Positions 42,208 to 51,088 of a DNA stretch of 64,000 nt are shown here, piece after piece. Within the stretch, counting starts at the first letter, position 1; every line of letters starts with the position of its first letter. This stretch comes from UBA2638 sp046293135 (GTDB taxonomy: Bacteria > Pseudomonadota > Alphaproteobacteria > Micavibrionales > Micavibrionaceae): positions 541,303 through 605,302 of the forward strand of contig JBKBPR010000001.1 of the NCBI GenBank assembly GCA_046293135.1, read 5' to 3'. Made by a program: the position numbers and the translations under genes. The notes under the pieces are model-generated. The model ran no database searches, was not told where the DNA came from, and saw only the letters and a program-made list of their open reading frames with translations.

Positions 42208-43233
42208 ATGAAACGTCTGAATATACGTGAAATTGAAATGAATAACAGATCGTCAGAGCGCGGAAACGTGACTGTGATCGTGTTGGTTGTGCTGGCCGTT
42301 GTTGCGGTTGGCGTTCTGGCTTACTTGTCAGGTCAGGTCAAGCCTGATGCCGATACGGATCAACAATCTGCCCCTGTTGCGGAATCTGCTCCTGCTGCCG
42401 AATTATCAGATGAGGCGATAGCGGCTGTTGATGAAAATGGTGAGGCTGTTCTGGCCGAAGCCGGTGAAGAGCTTCCGATTGAGCCGGGCAATCCTGTCGT
42501 TGCGATTGTCGGTGAAGAGGAGATCACACGGCTTGATGTGTTGAATTTCATCTCACAACTGCCCCCGCAAATGCGCCAAATGCCGATTGAGCAGCTTTTC
42601 ACTGTTGCACAAGAGCAGGTTATCAATGGCCGCGTTCTTGATCAAAACATGACAACAGCGGGGCTGGAAGATGACCCTGAAGTTCTCGCACAGCTTGAAG
42701 AAGCCAAGGAACAAATCATCCGCAACGCATTCATGCAGCGTGAAATCTCCAAGAAAATGACCGAGGCGCGTCTTAAAAAGAAATATGACGAGTTCGTAAA
42801 GTCACAGCCCGAAGTGGAAGAAGTGAACGCGTCGCATATTTTGGTGGAAGATGAAGACACAGCAAAACAAATTATTGCCCAGTTGAAAGATGGCGGTGAT
42901 TTTGCTGCGTTGGCGAAAGAGCATTCTTTGGACGGAACGTCAGAGAATGGCGGCGAGCTTGGTTATTTTGCCAAGACCGATGTTGTGCCTGAATTTGCGG
43001 AAGCGGCATTTGCGCTGAGAAAAGGTCGTTTTACTGAAACACCGATTCAGTCACAATTTGGCTATCATGTGATCTTACAAAACGATAAGCGTAAGCGTCC
43101 AAATCCGACAATGGAAGAAGCCAAGCAGTTCCTTGAGTCTGAATTGCGACGCGAAATCGTTGATGAAATTATTGATGACTGGAGAAAAGATAAAGAAATC
43201 AAGCGTTTTGATATTAACGGCAACCCCGCTTAA
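42208..43233 (+). CDS. Membrane-anchored parvulin-type peptidyl-prolyl isomerase
   Basis: 341 residues. N-terminal anchor VIVLVVLAVVAVGVLAYLSG (about 23-42), an Ala/Glu-rich periplasmic linker, a SurA_N-like helical part (NFISQLPPQMRQMPIEQLFT) and a parvulin domain (NASHILVEDEDTAKQIIAQL, GGELGYFAKTDVVPEFAEAA). Likely folds exported proteins, which fits its place opposite secA. Met1 has AAGGA upstream; Met11 is a possible alternative. Confidence 0.92.
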   Translation: MKRLNIREIEMNNRSSERGNVTVIVLVVLAVVAVGVLAYLSGQVKPDADTDQQSAPVAESAPAAELSDEAIAAVDENGEAVLAEAGEELPIEPGNPVVAIVGEEEITRLDVLNFISQLPPQMRQMPIEQLFTVAQEQVINGRVLDQNMTTAGLEDDPEVLAQLEEAKEQIIRNAFMQREISKKMTEARLKKKYDEFVKSQPEVEEVNASHILVEDEDTAKQIIAQLKDGGDFAALAKEHSLDGTSENGGELGYFAKTDVVPEFAEAAFALRKGRFTETPIQSQFGYHVILQNDKRKRPNPTMEEAKQFLESELRREIVDEIIDDWRKDKEIKRFDINGNPA

Positions 43234-43288
43234 TATATGCGTTTGGCCTGTCTTTTGATCGAGGTCGAGTAATTACAGTTTTCATGAA

Positions 43289-43318
43289 GCCGCGCCGATA
43301 CAATGACGCGGCTTTTTG
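43289..43318 (+). terminator. Terminator after the parvulin gene
   Basis: GCCGCG and CGCGGC stem with a 12-nt loop followed by TTTTTG. Confidence 0.8.
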
Positions 43319-43406
43319 TTTTCTAAGTTTTTGCTACATTGAAGCAAAATAAAATGGAACAGAGCAAACTGCGCTACACAAATAATACAAAACTTGGAAT
43401 GACATT

Positions 43407-43877
43407 ATGAGCATCAATGCCGCACCGAAACGAAGCTGTGAAGAGGCGCTGGACGCGCCCAAGCCAGAGCGTGAGGATATCCCAGTTGTTCTGGTGGCGG
43501 CGGCGGCGCTGATTGATAGCGATGGCCGCGTCTTGATTGCGCAGCGCCCCGAAGGCAAATCCATGGCGGGACTGTGGGAGTTTCCGGGCGGCAAGGTCGA
43601 GGCGGGGGAAACGCCCGAATATGCGCTGATGCGTGAATTGGAGGAGGAGCTGGGCGTTGAAACGCGGCCATGCTGTTTTTCTGCGGTGGCGTTTGCCTCG
43701 CATCGCTATGATGATTTTCATTTGCTGATGCCGTTATTTGTGTGCAGGGTCTGGCGCGGCTTCCCAAGCTCAAAGGAGCATAAGGCGCTCAAATGGGTGC
43801 GGGTGAACGAGCTTTACGATTACCCGATGCCCGCCGCCGACTTGCCGTTGATCTCGGCCTTGCGGGTGATGTTATGA
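43407..43877 (+). CDS. mutT: Nudix hydrolase, MutT type (8-oxo-dGTP diphosphatase)
   Basis: 156 residues. Complete Nudix box GKVEAGETPEYALMRELEEE ending LGV, with the MutT-type IAQRPEGKSMAGLWEFPGG before it. It removes 8-oxo-dGTP from the nucleotide pool. A 35-residue N-terminal extension (KRSCEEALDAPKPE) is not typical. Coupled by ATGA overlap to a 25-codon frame and then the methyltransferase. Confidence 0.92.
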   Translation: MSINAAPKRSCEEALDAPKPEREDIPVVLVAAAALIDSDGRVLIAQRPEGKSMAGLWEFPGGKVEAGETPEYALMRELEEELGVETRPCCFSAVAFASHRYDDFHLLMPLFVCRVWRGFPSSKEHKALKWVRVNELYDYPMPAADLPLISALRVML

Positions 43878-43951
43878 TGTGGTGTTTGCGTCGTTTAAAA
43901 GCCGCAGCCCAAAGCGAAAACCAAAACGAAACCGAAACCGAAAGATATTAA
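43874..43951 (+). CDS. Possible 25-residue bridging ORF
   Basis: Starts in an ATGA overlap with the mutT stop and ends six bases before the methyltransferase ATG. Reads MMWCLRRLKAAAQSENQNE then a short Thr/Glu tail. It may simply carry ribosomes from mutT to the methyltransferase, whose ATG has no clear ribosome site. May be chance. Confidence 0.3.
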   Translation: MMWCLRRLKAAAQSENQNETETERY

Positions 43952-43957
43952 ATCGCC

Positions 43958-44710
43958 ATGTATTGCTCGGCCTATGATTTAAAAGCGTTCTACAACTCCC
44001 GCATCGGGCGGATCGTGCGCCGCGTCCTGCAGGAGCGCATCGCTGAATTCTGGCCGGACACAAAGGGGTTGCGCGTGATGGGGTACGGCTATCCCAGCCC
44101 TTATTTGCGGATGTTCTCCGAGCAGTCAGCGGAGCGCGTATTCGGCATTATGCCGGCGGGGCAGGGCGCACATAGCTGGCCGCATGATGGCGGTAATCTG
44201 ATTGCGCTGTCGGAGGAAACCGAAATCCCTATCGAAACCGCTTCGGTTGACCGCATTTTAATGGTGCATGCCTTGGAATATTGCGAATTGTTCAAACCGA
44301 ATTTGCAGGAAATCTGGCGCATCCTTAAGGGCAATGGGCGCATTCTGGTGATCGTGCCGAACCGTACGGGTTTGTGGGCGCGGGTGGAATGGTCGCCCTT
44401 CGGTCAAGGCACGCCCTATAGCGTGTCCCAGCTTTGCTATTACCTCAAGGACAATCAATTCATCCACGAACGCACCGAAGAGGCGCTGTTTATGCCGCCG
44501 ATCCGCAAATTCCCGCTCCTTTTAAAATCGGCGGGGTTCTTTGAAACCATGGGCAAGAGCTATCTGCCCTTTGTTTCCGGCGTGCATATGGTCGAGGCCA
44601 GCAAGCAGGTTTTCGCCCGCTCCGGCCAAAGTGGCGGCTCGAAAGTGCATGTGCGCGGGCGGGAATTTCTCGGCGGGCTGAAACCTGCCGCCACCTCATC
44701 GCGGGAATAG
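43958..44710 (+). CDS. SAM-dependent methyltransferase, class I
   Basis: 250 residues. Methyltransf_11-like core: GLRVMGYGYPSPYLRMFSEQ, DRILMVHALEYCELFKPN and EIWRILKGNGRILVIVPNRT. The first motif is GYGYP in place of the common GxGxG, which may matter for SAM binding. Substrate unknown. Follows mutT. Starts MYCSAYDLKAFYNSRIGRIV. Confidence 0.85.
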   Translation: MYCSAYDLKAFYNSRIGRIVRRVLQERIAEFWPDTKGLRVMGYGYPSPYLRMFSEQSAERVFGIMPAGQGAHSWPHDGGNLIALSEETEIPIETASVDRILMVHALEYCELFKPNLQEIWRILKGNGRILVIVPNRTGLWARVEWSPFGQGTPYSVSQLCYYLKDNQFIHERTEEALFMPPIRKFPLLLKSAGFFETMGKSYLPFVSGVHMVEASKQVFARSGQSGGSKVHVRGREFLGGLKPAATSSRE

Positions 44711-44760
44711 GGCGCAGCCCCTGAATGCCCCTGTCCCAAAAGCAATGCCCTCGAAAAAAC

Positions 44761-45798
44761 CTATAACCCCAACGGGTTGGCCGGATCAACACCATCCATG
44801 AATTGCTTGGTGCGCTCGACATGGGTGGTTTGATAAACCAGCCCGATCCAATTCCCGATAATCGCCCGCGCCGAATCGCGCCATGTGTTTTCGATATGCG
44901 GCGCAATCGCCTCTTCGGGGAACTCACCTTGCGGATTTTCGATGTAGGCGCTTAAAATCTCCATCGCTTCCGATGTAAAATAATGCTTCGGCAGCGGCGG
45001 CATATCCTTGAGCGCGCCGCTTTGATACAGCCCGAAATCACGGCGAAATTCCTTCAGAAGGCTCACCGTGTCATATTCTTGATGCCCCTGAAGACATACA
45101 ATGCGAAACCCGTCGGCCGAGGTCGCCAGATGCACGCCGCCCTCAAAGCTATTGACCAATATCCGCATGCCGGATTTTTCAAATTGCTCCCACGTGATCT
45201 GGTTGTGGCGGGAATGCGGCACATCAAATACCGTATTCATCCCCCGCACTAGAGGGTGAGCGCGGTCACGGACGCGGCTTTTGAAAATGCCGGTATGTTT
45301 CTCCGCCAAGGCTTGGCGGCGCTCCCCGTATTTGAACTGCATCACCGCATGGCTGGCGAGGCAGGCCGTCATCGTCGAGGTAACATGAGACCAAGACCAG
45401 TCCATGATCCGCTGCAAAGGCTCCCAGAACTCGCATTCTTCAAGCTGCGGCGCGTTGACATTTGCGCCCGTGATAATCAGCGCATCAAGCCCTTGCGCCT
45501 GTAAGTCCTCGAACCGCGTATAATAGCGCGCAATATGATCTTGCATCGCGGGGCTGCGCGGAATTTCGGGCAGCGTGAACGGGTGCATATAGAATTGCGC
45601 GATCTTATTGCTCTCCCCGATCAGGCGGAAAAATTGCCGCTCCGTCGCCTCCAGCGCGGAATCAGGCATCATGTTCAAAAGCCCGATATGCATTTCGCGA
45701 ATATCCTGAGCTTGCGCGCGTTCAGGCGTCAGCACAGTACCGCCCTCGGCGATCAGGCGTTGAAAACTCGGTAAATCGTTATGGGCGATCAATGGCAT
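44761..45798 (-). CDS. metA: Homoserine O-acyltransferase (MetA family)
   Basis: 345 residues. Activates homoserine for methionine synthesis. Acyl-enzyme Cys146 (STMTACLASHA), catalytic His239 and Glu241 (GHQEYD). At the site that sets acyl-CoA choice (Glu for acetyl in Bacillus MetA, Gly for succinyl in E. coli) this protein has Asn115 (TGANVN), so succinyl or acetyl use cannot be read off. Divergent from tyrA. I searched the 121 bp upstream for a SAM riboswitch and found none. Confidence 0.93.
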   Translation of the reverse strand: MPLIAHNDLPSFQRLIAEGGTVLTPERAQAQDIREMHIGLLNMMPDSALEATERQFFRLIGESNKIAQFYMHPFTLPEIPRSPAMQDHIARYYTRFEDLQAQGLDALIITGANVNAPQLEECEFWEPLQRIMDWSWSHVTSTMTACLASHAVMQFKYGERRQALAEKHTGIFKSRVRDRAHPLVRGMNTVFDVPHSRHNQITWEQFEKSGMRILVNSFEGGVHLATSADGFRIVCLQGHQEYDTVSLLKEFRRDFGLYQSGALKDMPPLPKHYFTSEAMEILSAYIENPQGEFPEEAIAPHIENTWRDSARAIIGNWIGLVYQTTHVERTKQFMDGVDPANPLGL

Positions 45799-45919
45799 GT
45801 TTCGGCTCTTGTATTTCCTAATGCTAGCCTATAGGGTTTTTGCAGAATTTTTTGCGCTTGTGAAGACATCATACGCTATCGCAAGATGTCACAGGCGCGT
45901 GAATGAGGGTATCACAATC

Positions 45920-46825
45920 ATGTTTAATAAAATATGTATCATCGGCCTTGGCCTGATCGGCTCATCACTGGCGCGGATTATCAAGGCGCAGAACTTGGCC
46001 GAAACGCTGGTCGCTGTCGATATCAACCCGAAAGTTTGCGATAAGGTGCTGGAGCTGGGGATTGCCGACGAAGCCACGACCAGCCTTTCAATGGGGGCGG
46101 AGGGGGCTGATCTCGTGATTTTATGCTCACCGACGGGAACGATGGCGCTGGTCGCCAAGGGCATTGCCGATTATCTCAAGCCGGGGGCAATCGTCACCGA
46201 TGTCGGCTCGGTCAAAAGTTCGGTGGTGAAAGATTTGCGCGAGAATTTACCCGAAGGAATCGAGATCGTGCCGGGGCATCCGATTGCGGGAACGGAGTAT
46301 TCAGGGCCAGAAGCGGGCTTTGTCGAGCTTTTCGAAGGGCGCTGGTGCATTCTCACGCCGTTGCCGGAAACCAGCCTTTTGGCGGTGGAAAAGGTCTCGG
46401 CGCTATGGCAGGCTTGCGGCGCGAAAATCGAGATAATGGAGGCGCAGCGCCACGATCTTATCCTTGCGATTACCTCTCACCTGCCGCATTTGATCGCCTA
46501 TTCGATTGTCGATACGGCCAGCGGTCTGGAGGAGGAAACCAAATCCGAAGTGATTAAATTTTCCGCCTCAGGTTTTCGTGGATTTACAAGGATTGCCGCA
46601 TCCGATCCCGTGATGTGGCGTGATGTGTTTTTGAACAATCGCGAGGCAGTGCTGGAGATTTTGGGGCGCTTCACCGAGGATCTGAGCGCGCTGCAAAAGG
46701 CGATCCGCAAGGGTGATGGTGATTATATGTTTGATGTGTTCAGTCGTACCCGCGAAATCCGCCGCCAGATTGTCGAGCTGGGGCCGGAGGGGATACCTTC
46801 TCCGCAACGCGTCGGGCGGGATTGA
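45920..46825 (+). CDS. tyrA: Prephenate/arogenate dehydrogenase
   Basis: 301 residues from the ATG at 45920 (MFNKICIIGLGLIGSSLARI), with GAGGG before it; the open frame upstream (45797) is not family-like. NAD-binding GxGxxG at the start, then IVTDVGSVKSSVV, PGHPIAGTEYSGPEAG and LAITSHLPHLIAYSIVDTA. Makes tyrosine precursor from prephenate or arogenate. No chorismate mutase or ACT domain attached. Confidence 0.95.
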   Translation: MFNKICIIGLGLIGSSLARIIKAQNLAETLVAVDINPKVCDKVLELGIADEATTSLSMGAEGADLVILCSPTGTMALVAKGIADYLKPGAIVTDVGSVKSSVVKDLRENLPEGIEIVPGHPIAGTEYSGPEAGFVELFEGRWCILTPLPETSLLAVEKVSALWQACGAKIEIMEAQRHDLILAITSHLPHLIAYSIVDTASGLEEETKSEVIKFSASGFRGFTRIAASDPVMWRDVFLNNREAVLEILGRFTEDLSALQKAIRKGDGDYMFDVFSRTREIRRQIVELGPEGIPSPQRVGRD

Positions 46826-46840
46826 TATATATATATATAT
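46824..46840. repeat. AT dinucleotide repeat
   Basis: About eight AT units starting at the tyrA stop codon. Confidence 0.9.
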
Positions 46841-46941
46841 CTTGACATTTTAGGAATTTAGTCATATATTGGTTTTGGTTCACGGGCGAATTGCGCCTTG
46901 TCTCTATCGCATTCCTGCGAAAGCAGGAATCTAGGTTTTTA

Positions 46942-47731
46942 ACCACCAAGACACCAAGTCACCAAGAGTCCAAGGCCTCCCATCGTCATCCCGAGCGAAG
47001 TCGAGGGATCTCATGTTTTGAACCACAGAAGCACAGAGTTATAAGAGTTCACAGAGTTTTCTCTAAACAAAAAATCTCCGTGTCCTCTTTTTTAAAACTC
47101 TTTCATCTCTGTGGTAAAAAAATGCTGTCATTCCCTGAATTTTTGCAAAACATTCTAAGGGAATCCATTTGCAGACTCATAGATCGCCTTAGAATTGCTG
47201 GCGCAATTCAGGCGATGACGAAAAAGTCTGAAAAACCTTGGTGACTTGGTGCCTTGGTGGTTTAAATTCACAACAGTCATTCCGACCGAGTGACGCAGCC
47301 ATGAGTGTAGGAATCTAAGGCCATATGACGAGGTCCCTCGGCTTCGCTCGGGATGACAGTTATTAAGGGGCGAAATGACAGTTAAGGGGTGCGTCATTAC
47401 ACGGCTTGTCCGTGTAATCCAAAAACCTGAACTACCAAGACACCAAGTCACCAAGAGTCCAAGGCCTCCCATCGTCATCCTGAGCGATAGCGAAAGATCT
47501 CATTTAACCACAGAGGTACAGAGTTATAAGAGTTCACAGAGGTTTCTCGATAAATTTCCTCCGTGTCCTCTTTTTTAAAACTCTTTCATCTCTGTGGTAA
47601 AACCGCGACAGCAAAGGCTACCATGTGGTCGTCATGCCCGCCTTGTGCGGGCATCCGGACTTTATCTGAAAGCAAGTTTTCCCAGATCCCCGCCGTTTAA
47701 GCTCTGCAACGCAGAGCCGCGGGGATGACGC
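46942..47731. repeat. Composite hairpin-repeat block, locus C
   Basis: Inside a 1.1 kb gene-free stretch (46841-47933). Modules: ACCACCAAGACACCAAGTCA (46942), GTCATCCCGAGCG (46985), CACAGAG hairpin (47022-47115); then the same set again, CTACCAAGACACC (47433), GTCATCCTGAGCG (47474) and CACAGAG hairpin (47507-47598). Also GTCATTACACGG-CTTGT (47393-47420), GTCATGCCCGC-CTTGT (47630-47657) and a GATCCCCGC...GCGGGGATGAC palindrome (about 47678-47731). So one composite unit was duplicated about 490 bp apart. Confidence 0.85.
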
Positions 47732-47825
47732 TAAGTCTGATTGGCGACTTCACGCTTTTTGCTTGTTCTACACATTGCGTCTTTTTGGGTGTTTCATTAT
47801 GTAAATATATTTAAACCAGAAAAAA

Positions 47826-47930
47826 CAAGTGGGGCGAGTGGGGCGAGTGGGGCAAAGTCCCTGTAACCTTCTGAAATATATAGCAAACCTTTCGCCCCAC
47901 TTAAAGCTTGAGAGTGGGGCGAAACGCCCA
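47826..47930. repeat. GTGGGGCGA iterated repeat, copy 2
   Basis: Three units (GTGGGGCGA GTGGGGCGA GTGGGGCAA), spacer, one inverted TCGCCCCAC and one direct unit. Ends three bases before the stop of the PlsC-DUF2125 gene. Preceded by an AT-rich run (ATGTAAATATATTTAAACC). Confidence 0.85.
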
Positions 47931-47933
47931 ATG

Positions 47934-49433
47934 TTAAAACTCCATATTCTCAGGCCATTCGCCGATCATAAACGGCCCTGCAAAGATACGCCCCTCACGC
48001 ACACTGAGCGGCAGCGTCACAATGCCATCCTCGTTTTGTAATCCCCGCAACCCCGCACTGACAAACAATGCGGTGCGGGAATCAATTACATCCCGCTCGG
48101 TCAACAGCCGTATCAACGCCTCATGGTTTTTGATGGAAACGGTTATATCGATTTGCGGCGCGGTTTGATTGGCCGCACGCTCAATAACCCCCTCCGCCGC
48201 AATCTCCAGCTCACCTTGCCGCAGCGCGGCATGATGGACGTTTAGGCGGTTTTGCAGCGGGGTGATGAGGGCCGTAAATTGGTCGAACACAAACGGCATT
48301 TCATACAAGATCGACTGGAAGGTGACCGCCCCCGTTTCAATCTCGACGGGCAGCGCGGGAATTGGCCAGCCCTTGAGCGTGACGGCGCTTATATCCAGCC
48401 GCCCGCGCGGGAAACGGAAGCTCTCCTGATCCATCGTTAGGTGAATGCGCCCCGGAAAGCCCGATAATGCAACACCGCTTGATTGCCGCGTAATCGCATT
48501 CCAGAGCGGCTCGCCGTCCTCCGCCGTGGGCGGTTGGCTCATGAATATGGCCGCTTCCATCTTGACCTGTTCGGAAACGACATACCACAGCCCCGCATAA
48601 AGTATCGCTGCGAGCGCAAGCCCCAGCAGCGCGGTCTTTGCGAGAAATCCGCCTTTGTCATCAAGCTTTTGCTGCTCGATAAATTCCGCCTCTTTCAGCA
48701 AGGCTTCGGATTTTTCTTCGGTGGCAGCCTCCAGCGCTTTGAGCGCCGCGCCGCGCTCCGCTTTGTCTGACGCGGCTATTATCGGCGGTAGAAATTCGAA
48801 GGCCACCGTTCCGGGGCGCTTGAACCAGCCCTTGCGCGGCCAGAAATATCCGCTATTGAGCGCAAGCGGAATGATCGGCAGCCCTGTCGCTTCTTGGATG
48901 CGCATAACGCCGATTTTATAGGGCTTGTCCTGCGCGGTTTGATCGGTGCGAACCCGCGTGCCTTGCGGGAATATCACGATCGGGCGGTTCTGGCTCATCA
49001 TCCGTTTTGCGCCGTCTTGGATCGAGGCAATCGCCGCATCGGGCGTGGAGCGGTCAATCGCAATCACATCGGATTTTTTCAGATACGCCCCCCAAAGCGG
49101 GATTTTCAGCAATTCCTGTTTGAGGATAATCGCCGGATCGCCAAAAAGTGTATGCAGCTTCATGGTTTCATAGGCAGATTGGTGTTTGGCGGCGATGATA
49201 TAGCTTTTGCCGTCCTTGGGCAGATGCTCCAGCCCCCTGATTTCAAAGCGTAGGCCAAGGATATATTTTTCGAGCACAAAAACTGTTCCGACCCAGATAC
49301 GGACAATTTTCAGCAAGGCCTGCCGCGGGAAAGCCAAGGTCGGCAGGCAGGCAATGCAAGCAATCGCCGTCACGCCATAAAACGCCAGATTAAACAGCGA
49401 GGATCTGAGCCAATAGCGCCTTGTCATGGTCAT
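47934..49433 (-). CDS. Fusion of PlsC-type acyltransferase and DUF2125
   Basis: 499 residues. Residues 1-240 are a 1-acylglycerol-3-phosphate acyltransferase: membrane segment about 15-35, HX4E site His84-Glu89 (KHQSAYE) and FPQGTR at 155-160. A second membrane segment (about 266-290, ALLGLALAAILYAGLWYVVS) leads to a DUF2125-like domain (about 290-499, SGFPGRIHLTMDQESFRFPR). DUF2125 proteins usually stand alone with this same one-span start. Overlaps ydcF-like gene by 4 bp; last gene of the ftsE-ftsX operon. There is no break in frame, so it looks like a true fusion. Confidence 0.85.
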   Translation of the reverse strand: MTMTRRYWLRSSLFNLAFYGVTAIACIACLPTLAFPRQALLKIVRIWVGTVFVLEKYILGLRFEIRGLEHLPKDGKSYIIAAKHQSAYETMKLHTLFGDPAIILKQELLKIPLWGAYLKKSDVIAIDRSTPDAAIASIQDGAKRMMSQNRPIVIFPQGTRVRTDQTAQDKPYKIGVMRIQEATGLPIIPLALNSGYFWPRKGWFKRPGTVAFEFLPPIIAASDKAERGAALKALEAATEEKSEALLKEAEFIEQQKLDDKGGFLAKTALLGLALAAILYAGLWYVVSEQVKMEAAIFMSQPPTAEDGEPLWNAITRQSSGVALSGFPGRIHLTMDQESFRFPRGRLDISAVTLKGWPIPALPVEIETGAVTFQSILYEMPFVFDQFTALITPLQNRLNVHHAALRQGELEIAAEGVIERAANQTAPQIDITVSIKNHEALIRLLTERDVIDSRTALFVSAGLRGLQNEDGIVTLPLSVREGRIFAGPFMIGEWPENMEF

Positions 49434-50041
49434 GCTGCAACGGCCTTTCGCGGTAACTCGACGCCCAAGATTAGCTCCACCCTGCGCCAGAGGATTTTGT
49501 GATATTCCAGAACCGCCAAAGCCCAGAATTTTTGCGTATCGGGGGTGTAATCGGTGATTTCAACGGGATGCGGGATAATCTTTATCTCATCGTTTAATGC
49601 GGCGTGAAATTCCAGCAAAGCCCGCGGCATATGATAATTCGAGGTGACCAGCCGAATGGTGTGAATGCCCTTGCGCTCAATCCAGCTTTTGGCTTCCTGC
49701 GCATTGCCCTTGGTTGTCGTGGCCTCATAGCCCAGCGTCAGGCAGCAGCGCGGCGGCTCGCTATTGCTGCGGCTTTGCCAGTAATCCAAAAGCTCTTGCC
49801 GCGTCACATCTTTATGAACGCCCGTTACAAACAGCTCCCGCGCCGATTGCTCGCCCCAAAGATTAAGCCCCGTCAGAACCCTGTGATTGCCGCCCGTCAG
49901 CACTACGATGGCCTGAGTTTGCAAATTGGGCTGGTGCGGCAGCGGGTTATAAATCGCGGCAAGAAAATGGATGAAACCGCCCACCCATAAGATTAGGAGC
50001 GTCACAGCCAAGATCAGGATATTGTGCAAAAAACATGTCAT
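49430..50041 (-). CDS. DUF218 (YdcF/SanA-like) membrane protein
   Basis: 203 residues. One N-terminal membrane segment (ILAVTLLILWVGGFIHFLAA), then the DUF218 fold: AIVVLTGGNHRVLTGL, GYEATTTKGNAQEAKSWIER and LVTSNYHMPRALLEF. Family members are tied to envelope integrity; the reaction is unknown. 39 bp after ftsX, 4 bp overlap with the PlsC fusion gene. Confidence 0.88.
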   Translation of the reverse strand: MTCFLHNILILAVTLLILWVGGFIHFLAAIYNPLPHQPNLQTQAIVVLTGGNHRVLTGLNLWGEQSARELFVTGVHKDVTRQELLDYWQSRSNSEPPRCCLTLGYEATTTKGNAQEAKSWIERKGIHTIRLVTSNYHMPRALLEFHAALNDEIKIIPHPVEITDYTPDTQKFWALAVLEYHKILWRRVELILGVELPRKAVAA

Positions 50042-50080
50042 GGATCAGCGCTTTTATAAATCATTGAGCTTATAAACCAT

Positions 50081-51088
50081 TCACGGCATTTTGGCCAGCG
50101 CCCGCAACACGGTTATCCGCGCGGTCATAGCTGCGATAATACAAGCAAGAGCGGGCAGGGCGGCCAGTGTTCCCAGATGATAATGCTGGATTTGAAATTC
50201 GGGCAGCAGCGCCGCGCCAGTATCGCCAGCAAAATATCCGATCAGCGCCAGAGTGAGCGCCCCCGTCAGCATTCCCGCCATTGCGCCCTGAAAGGATAAA
50301 ATCCATGTGTGACGCTGGAATTGTCTGGAAATATAGGTATCGCTCGCCCCCATCAAATGCAGCAACTCAACATCGCTTTTGTGGATGGCAATCCGCGATT
50401 TTACAGCGCCGGCAATCGCCGTAACCGTTGTGATCCCGATCATGATGGTGATAAGCCATGTTGCGGCTTGCAGGGCGTTGGTGAGTTTGAGGATATCAGC
50501 CAGCCAGCTTTCATGCGTATCCAGCACGACATTGGGGACGAGGGTTTTTAGCTCGGCGTCCAGCTCTTGGATAAATGCATCGCTCATATCGGTAAGCTCA
50601 ACCGAGATTAAGCCTGGGAGCGGCATTTCACTCAGAGCCGTCGTATCGCCTAGCCATGGGGATATTAAGGCCTTGATGTCCTTTTCCGAGAGGACTTCAA
50701 CGGCGCTGATACGGCTTTGCGGTTTGAGCCGCGCTTCGATCTGTAGCGCGAGTTTTTCAATCGCCGCAAAATCACGAATGGCGTTGTTCTCATCGGTGGC
50801 GGGAATTTCAATGGTCATTTTATTCTCAAGCCCCGAAGACCATTGATAGGCGAGGGAGGAGAGCGCAAAACTACCCGCCAGCGCCATCACGCCCAAAAAG
50901 GTCATCAGCGCGATCAGCAGGATCAGAAAATCCGCGCCAGAGCCTGAATTGAGCGGTAAGTCATAGCGGCGGCGGCCATGCGATACGCCGAGCTTGCGGT
51001 CTTTCTTTTTGAACAGCGCAAACGGGCTTGCCTTTGCCGCTCCGGTTTTCGGCAGTTTTGTTTTGGATATTTTTGTTTTAGCGGCCAT
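50081..51088 (-). CDS. ftsX: Cell-division protein FtsX
   Basis: 335 residues from the ATG at 51088, which overlaps the ftsE stop by one base (TGATG); a TTG one codon earlier is also open. Four membrane segments (FLILLIALMTFLGVMALAGS; TWLITIMIGITTVTAIAGAV; two more near the end) with a large periplasmic loop between the first two. With FtsE it governs septal peptidoglycan hydrolases. Basic N-terminal tail (KTKISKTKLPK). Confidence 0.94.
   Translation of the reverse strand: MAAKTKISKTKLPKTGAAKASPFALFKKKDRKLGVSHGRRRYDLPLNSGSGADFLILLIALMTFLGVMALAGSFALSSLAYQWSSGLENKMTIEIPATDENNAIRDFAAIEKLALQIEARLKPQSRISAVEVLSEKDIKALISPWLGDTTALSEMPLPGLISVELTDMSDAFIQELDAELKTLVPNVVLDTHESWLADILKLTNALQAATWLITIMIGITTVTAIAGAVKSRIAIHKSDVELLHLMGASDTYISRQFQRHTWILSFQGAMAGMLTGALTLALIGYFAGDTGAALLPEFQIQHYHLGTLAALPALACIIAAMTARITVLRALAKMP

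Noticed and set aside
45799..45919. SAM riboswitch upstream of metA
   Set aside because: I looked for SAM-II-like pairing and conserved loop bases. Only a short GACATC/GATGTC stem is present, without a matching consensus.
46841..47933. CRISPR array in the repeat-rich gap
   Set aside because: Repeats are of several families, of different lengths and irregular spacing, with internal hairpins; no regular spacer pattern and no cas genes.
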